From Bacteroidota bacterium (lineage in GTDB: Bacteria; Bacteroidota; Bacteroidia; Flavobacteriales_F; PHOS-HE28), in assembly GCA_029573495.1 (NCBI GenBank), contig JAKQEI010000023.1, positions 1 to 32,770 on the forward strand: DNA of 32,770 nucleotides, written 5' to 3'. Positions 26,578-32,770 of this stretch are shown here, piece after piece. Both the position numbers and the translations under genes were made by a program. The first letter of the stretch is position 1, and each line of letters starts with the position of its first letter. Under the pieces are notes generated by a model that saw nothing but the letters and a program-made list of their open reading frames with translations, was not told the DNA's origin and made no database searches.

Positions 26578-27063
26578 TCAGTGATGATGTCCGCCGGGGC
26601 CGTGCACATGTCCATGTGCCAATTCCTCCTCCGTGGCCGCGCGCACATCAGTGATCTCCACATTGAAGTGCAGCGTGACACCGGCCAGTGGGTGGTTCCC
26701 ATTGAGGGCCACGATGCCATCCTCCACACTGATCACGGTGAACACCCCCATATCGCCCTGCTCGGAAGTGCCAGCCTGGAACTGCATCCCGGGCTCCACG
26801 GTCTGGCCACCGAACCGGTCCACCGGCACTTTGTGCACCAGTGAGGGATCGAGCTCGCCATAACCTTCGGCCGCGGGTACCACGGCCTGCACCTTGTCCC
26901 CCGCCTGGCGTCCTTCCAGTTGTTTCTCCAGGCCCGGAACGATCATCTGATGGCCTTGGATGTAAGCGAACGCATCACGGCCTGCACTGGTATCCAGCAA
27001 TTTGCCGTCGGGATCATTGAGCGTGTAGTGGAACGAGACAACGGAGTTCTTGGTGATGTGCAT
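26578..27063 (-). CDS. slyD: SlyD-like FKBP peptidyl-prolyl isomerase with His-rich tail
   Basis: A 161-residue FKBP-type proline isomerase and chaperone. The FKBP half-domains lie at about 1-68 and 115-140 ('VSFHYTLNDPDGKLLDTS', 'MIVPGLEKQLEG', 'VVPAAEGYGELDP', 'NGNHPLAGVTLHFNVEI') and are interrupted by an insert-in-flap domain (about 70-115), the SlyD arrangement. The C-terminal tail is rich in His (H150, H152, H154, H159-161), as in SlyD, where it binds nickel and other metals. There is no signal peptide, so it acts in the cytoplasm. A promoter-like box ends four bases before ATG 27063. It lies downstream of a terminator-like hairpin that separates it from the secreted metal-binding-like protein, and directly upstream of the dead porin gene. 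Confidence 0.92.
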   Translation of the reverse strand: MHITKNSVVSFHYTLNDPDGKLLDTSAGRDAFAYIQGHQMIVPGLEKQLEGRQAGDKVQAVVPAAEGYGELDPSLVHKVPVDRFGGQTVEPGMQFQAGTSEQGDMGVFTVISVEDGIVALNGNHPLAGVTLHFNVEITDVRAATEEELAHGHVHGPGGHHH

Positions 27064-27067
27064 GGGC

Positions 27068-27075
27068 TAAAGGTA
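27068..27075 (-). promoter_or_regulatory. -7-like box (TACCTTTA) close to the slyD-like start
   Basis: On the minus strand TACCTTTA is followed by GCCC and then ATG 27063. It matches TAnnTTTG except for the last base. There is no room for a Shine-Dalgarno site, so the message is probably leaderless. Confidence 0.45.
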
Positions 27076-27103
27076 GGGCTGTGATCCTGATGGGCTGAAT
27101 GGA

Positions 27104-27131
27104 AGAAGCCCCGCCGTTGGGCAGGGCTTCT
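27104..27131 (-). terminator. Terminator-like hairpin after the Cys/His-rich gene
   Basis: AGAAGCCC (27104-27111) and GGGCTTCT (27124-27131) pair perfectly. An inner GCC/GGC pairing (27113-27115 with 27120-27122) leaves a GTTG loop. On the minus strand it lies 15 bases after the stop codon at 27147 and is followed by TTCC. It sits just upstream of the slyD-like promoter box, so the two genes are probably separate transcription units. Confidence 0.55.
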
Positions 27132-27146
27132 CTCTTGGCGGGTTGA

Positions 27147-27566
27147 TCAGTGTACGTGCGCGTGGCAGGCTTCCGTGCAGGTGTGCCCGGCTTCGCCACA
27201 GGCATAGGCATGCGCCCCATCCTTGCAGGCCTCGGTGCACATGTGCTCCTTCAGCTCGGCATGTTCCTCACCATGTGCATGGCCATGGCCTTCAGCCTTG
27301 GCACCGTGGCAGCTGGAGGCACTGGCCTTGCCGGCGCAGCAACCGGCTCCCTTAGGGGCATCCGTAGCGTCCACGTGGGCGTCCTTGCCATGTTCAGCGG
27401 AAGCCTTCGCCTTGCCAGCGCAGCAACCGGCCTTACCGGCTTCACCCTTGCTGCATTCCTTCACCTTCTCGGCCTTGGCCGGCTCGGCGGTCTCCTTCGA
27501 GGTGGTCTGTGCGTTCAATACACCAGCGAAAGCCACGCAGGTGAGCAGAGCGAGTAACTTCTTCAT
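27147..27566 (-). CDS. Secreted Cys/His-rich protein, possible metal binder
   Basis: A 139-residue protein with a clear Sec signal peptide ('KLLALLTCVAFAGVLNAQ', cleavage near residue 20). The mature part contains 11 Cys and 13 His in 119 residues, set in an Ala/Gly/Lys/Glu-rich, otherwise low-complexity background. Two copies of 'GCCAGKA' (about 47-53 and 75-81), two copies of 'CTEAC' (110-114 and 130-134) and a 'GHGHAHGEEH' run (93-102) are visible. I do not recognise a named family. The composition suggests binding of soft metals such as copper, zinc or nickel in the periplasm, or a metal sink; this is inference. A non-ideal -7-like sequence (GGTCTTTG, 27602-27595) lies 28 bases upstream of the ATG. 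A hairpin terminator follows the gene. Confidence 0.75.
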   Translation of the reverse strand: MKKLLALLTCVAFAGVLNAQTTSKETAEPAKAEKVKECSKGEAGKAGCCAGKAKASAEHGKDAHVDATDAPKGAGCCAGKASASSCHGAKAEGHGHAHGEEHAELKEHMCTEACKDGAHAYACGEAGHTCTEACHAHVH

Positions 27567-27668
27567 GTTCGTTGTTGGGTTGGGGTGTTCAAGGCAAAGA
27601 CCGGACCGATCGTTGCATCCGGTGCAAGGTAGGCAAAGCCGGATGGTGAAGGCCTGATGGATGGCAGG

Positions 27669-29201
27669 TCATTCCTTGACGAAACGCAAGGTCGTGGGCA
27701 GTCCATCCAATGTCGCGGAGAGCACGTGGACGCCGGGTGGAAGCCCCGTGATGTCCAGGCTGGAGCCCGTGAGCTGGACCGTTTCCGCCCGTCCCAGCGC
27801 ATCCATCACCCGCACATGGCCCAGCTCTGTACCCGTTGGTATACGGATGACGATGTTCGTGGTGGCGGGAACGGGATGGACCGCGATACGGCCCACGGAA
27901 GGCGTCTCTTCGAACCCCACGGTAGCACAATCGAGCACTCCGCTCAAGTAGGCCCTTCGAGCGTTGATGAATGACTTGAGGCCATGGATGGTCCCACCAC
28001 CCGGGCCGCCACCGGAGGTGATGTTGCTCTCCACGTTCGTGTTGAACTGCGCCGTGGTGTACATCTTGTTCGGATCGGCGGCCACATGAGGCGCGATGAG
28101 CGTTTTGATCGCGTCGATCCGAGTGTCCAGCTCAGCGTTGGAGAAGGCCTCGAATGCGTCGCAATACTGCTCGAGGTACTCACCGTACAGGACCGGCTGG
28201 GCGAATATCCTCGCCAGCAAGGGCCGCGAAGCCGCCGCGTAGTTCGTTGCGAGGTTGGTGAGGGTGCCAGTGCCTGGACCACCGGAATAGGAGCCGAACG
28301 CCTCGTTCGCGTCCCATTTGATCCAATTCCAAAGGAAGGTGGTGGAATCGTGGTAGATGTAGTAGTTCCGTGCCGAGTTGATGTAGCTGTCGAGGTTGCT
28401 GAACAGGTTGTCGATAGCCAGGGTACGCAGCAAGGGCGCCCATTCCCACTGCGCTGGCAGCTGTGCGATGAGATCCGCATCCGAGGCGGTGTTGAGGAGT
28501 TCCAGTAGAGCAATCAGGTCGCTCCAGTCGTTCTCGGTCTCGTTGGTCTTCAGCTCATATCGGGCGGTGTAACCGTTCTGGTCAACTCCGTAGTACGCGA
28601 GGTCCGCCGCACCACCGGAGCCGGTGTTGAAGTTGTCACCCGCTTTGAAGAGATTGCCATCGTTGTCATCCAACCACCGGTCCAGGAAGTTCTTGTCAAC
28701 TGCCTCGACCAGGTCGTAGAAGCCCCAGAAGGTACCGTTCATGCTCACGTTGGCATAGCTCACGCGCGGTGCCAACACCCCGTGATCACGGCAGAAGTCG
28801 AAGAAGATCCGCTCCCGCATGAAGGTCGGATCCTTGAAACAATTGTTGAAGTGGAGCTTGGTCATCCCGTGGTACTTCTGGCCGGGGATGTTGTCGTTGA
28901 AGTCGATCTTGAAGCTCTTCTTATTGCCTGGGTGTCCGTAGCTGCTGTTGCCTTTGAGGTCCACTGCCACGCTCGGGTAGAAGTGGGTACCGGTGTTATC
29001 GGTGATCGTCACATCCCCGGTCAGGGTCTGGCCAAGGTCGTTGGCGTAGTACGTGGTCAGGAGGGTCCAGAAGCCCGGATCGGCGAAGGTGAGTTCCACA
29101 GCAACGACCTGGTCGGTGTTGAACAGGCTGTCGCTGGGGGCGCTCTGTGCCAGGGCAGGAATGGCCAGGAGGAATGCGGTCGGAATGGTGAGGAACTTCA
29201 T
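27669..29201 (-). CDS. Secreted CotH kinase family protein with T9SS type A tail
   Basis: A 510-residue predicted surface protein. A signal peptide ('FLTIPTAFLLAIPALAQ') is followed by a CotH domain (about 30-400). This has an N-terminal beta part ('VAVELTFADPGFWTLL', 'VAVDLKGNSSYG', 'KKSFKIDF'), the landmark 'NGTFWGFYDLVEAVDKNFL' and the Asp motif 'WIKWDANEAFG', which corresponds to the metal-binding Asp region of CotH kinases. The last ~75 residues form a type A sorting domain ('AVHPVPATTNIVIRIP', 'VMDALGRAETV', 'LPPGVHVLSA', 'LRFVKE'). CotH proteins phosphorylate other secreted proteins in Bacillus; activity here is inferred only. ATG 29201 is chosen for the signal peptide and the promoter-like box just upstream. 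The open frame continues across the divergent mutase gene but is not coding there. Confidence 0.87.
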   Translation of the reverse strand: MKFLTIPTAFLLAIPALAQSAPSDSLFNTDQVVAVELTFADPGFWTLLTTYYANDLGQTLTGDVTITDNTGTHFYPSVAVDLKGNSSYGHPGNKKSFKIDFNDNIPGQKYHGMTKLHFNNCFKDPTFMRERIFFDFCRDHGVLAPRVSYANVSMNGTFWGFYDLVEAVDKNFLDRWLDDNDGNLFKAGDNFNTGSGGAADLAYYGVDQNGYTARYELKTNETENDWSDLIALLELLNTASDADLIAQLPAQWEWAPLLRTLAIDNLFSNLDSYINSARNYYIYHDSTTFLWNWIKWDANEAFGSYSGGPGTGTLTNLATNYAAASRPLLARIFAQPVLYGEYLEQYCDAFEAFSNAELDTRIDAIKTLIAPHVAADPNKMYTTAQFNTNVESNITSGGGPGGGTIHGLKSFINARRAYLSGVLDCATVGFEETPSVGRIAVHPVPATTNIVIRIPTGTELGHVRVMDALGRAETVQLTGSSLDITGLPPGVHVLSATLDGLPTTLRFVKE

Positions 29202-29207
29202 AGGCGG

Positions 29208-29215
29208 CGAAGTAA
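29208..29215 (-). promoter_or_regulatory. -7-like box (TTACTTCG) close to the CotH gene start
   Basis: On the minus strand TTACTTCG is followed by six bases (CCGCCT) and ATG 29201. It differs from TAnnTTCG at one position. Confidence 0.38.
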
Positions 29216-29300
29216 GGAAGCCAGGGCTTGTTCGATCGGACACCGGAAGCGGGCAATGGTTTGATAAGGACGCTTTGATGCGATGAAGGGATCCAAGCCC

Positions 29301-29308
29301 GAACTTCG
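29301..29308 (+). promoter_or_regulatory. -7-like box (GAACTTCG) close to the mutase start
   Basis: GAACTTCG, then CCCA, then ATG 29313. It differs from TAnnTTCG at the first base. If real, the mutase message starts at or near its ATG, which would exclude the in-frame ATG at 29283. Confidence 0.33.
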
Positions 29309-29312
29309 CCCA

Positions 29313-32528
<3,216 letters not shown>

Positions 32529-32550
32529 TGATGCGTGGTCAGGATGATTT

Positions 32551-32640
32551 GGGCGTGCCGGTTCGCAAAGCCTCACCGTCGCGCTTTCCGCTGTACTCCT
32601 CGCTCCTTCGTCGCTGCGGGGTGCCGCTCCAACTCTACAC
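32551..32640 (+). repeat. Bacteroidota-type intergenic repeat ('GGGCGTGCC...CCGCTCCAAC')
   Basis: Beginning 22 bases after the mutase stop codon, a non-coding block runs from GGGCGTGCC through 'GCGCTTTCCGCTGTACTCC' and 'CGTCGCTGCGGGGTGCCGC' to TCCAACTCTACAC. I recognise this order of short blocks from a dispersed repeat seen in many Bacteroidota genomes. This rests on memory, since no other copy is in the window. No open frame of convincing length crosses it. Confidence 0.45.
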
Positions 32641-32770
32641 TTGAGCTCTTCGGGTATTGGTGATATTCGAAGTGACAGTTTTCCTCTGAAGAGGACTGAG
32701 CAGGACTGCGAGTGAACCTATCCGCTCCTGAGGCGTGAGGGCCTACAGCGATTATCGGTACTCGTGGTCC
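32641..32770. other. Intergenic end of the window, nothing recognised
   Basis: No open frame, RNA gene or promoter box was recognised. A short TCCTCT-GA-AGAGGA palindrome (32682-32695) has a loop too small for a normal hairpin. The region may belong to a gene beyond the window edge. Confidence 0.3.

Noticed and set aside
32682..32695. Palindrome as a terminator for the mutase gene
   Set aside because: The loop would be two bases, it lies more than 150 bases after the stop codon, and no T run follows.

Overview
The window is GC-rich, densely packed bacterial DNA with a Bacteroidota signature, most probably from a high-GC member of the Flavobacteriales. Three things support this. Several large secreted proteins end in type IX secretion (T9SS) sorting domains of types A and B. 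Box-like sequences resembling the Bacteroidota -7 element (TAnnTTTG, here mostly TAnnTTCG) precede many genes. The order nth ... ECF sigma factor - uvrA resembles the neighbourhood seen in flavobacteria. The assignment below phylum level is inference. There are no rRNA, tRNA, CRISPR, prophage or insertion-sequence genes.

Layout. 1-5.0 kb: the tail of one T9SS cargo protein and a 1536-residue surface mosaic (lamin-tail, CotH kinase, beta-helix). 5.1-7.6 kb: a tight plus-strand run of endonuclease III, a lauroyl-acyltransferase-like lipid acyltransferase and a fatty acid desaturase. 7.6-8.5 kb: a small conserved protein and an ECF sigma factor on the minus strand, followed by uvrA on the plus strand. 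11.6-18.3 kb: two tandem, clearly paralogous DUF7948/beta-propeller/PKD proteins with type B sorting domains. 18.5-21.2 kb: truA translationally coupled to an ABC exporter. 21.3-23.1 kb: a T9SS cargo protein divergent from a YfcE-like phosphoesterase, then a DivIC/FtsB-like division protein. 23.1-25.4 kb: an AlgI-like MBOAT O-acyltransferase with an SGNH-like partner. 25.5-27.6 kb: a decayed outer-membrane porin gene, a SlyD-like FKBP isomerase and a secreted Cys/His-rich protein. 27.7-32.5 kb: a second CotH protein, divergent from a methylmalonyl-CoA mutase.

The most unusual gene is that mutase. The small (MutA-like) and large (MutB-like) chains, normally two adjacent genes, form one continuous 1071-residue reading frame. 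Both of its inter-domain linkers are encoded by short repeat-like DNA containing perfect inverted repeats, read through in frame. A third, different repeat lies just after its stop codon. A second notable pattern is a set of box-like sequences ending only 4-6 bases before start codons, which suggests that several transcripts here are leaderless. A third is a porin gene with two frameshifts and one stop codon.

Functionally the window mixes housekeeping (DNA repair, tRNA modification, division, lipid and propionate metabolism) with cell-surface functions (T9SS cargo, surface polysaccharide acylation, porin).
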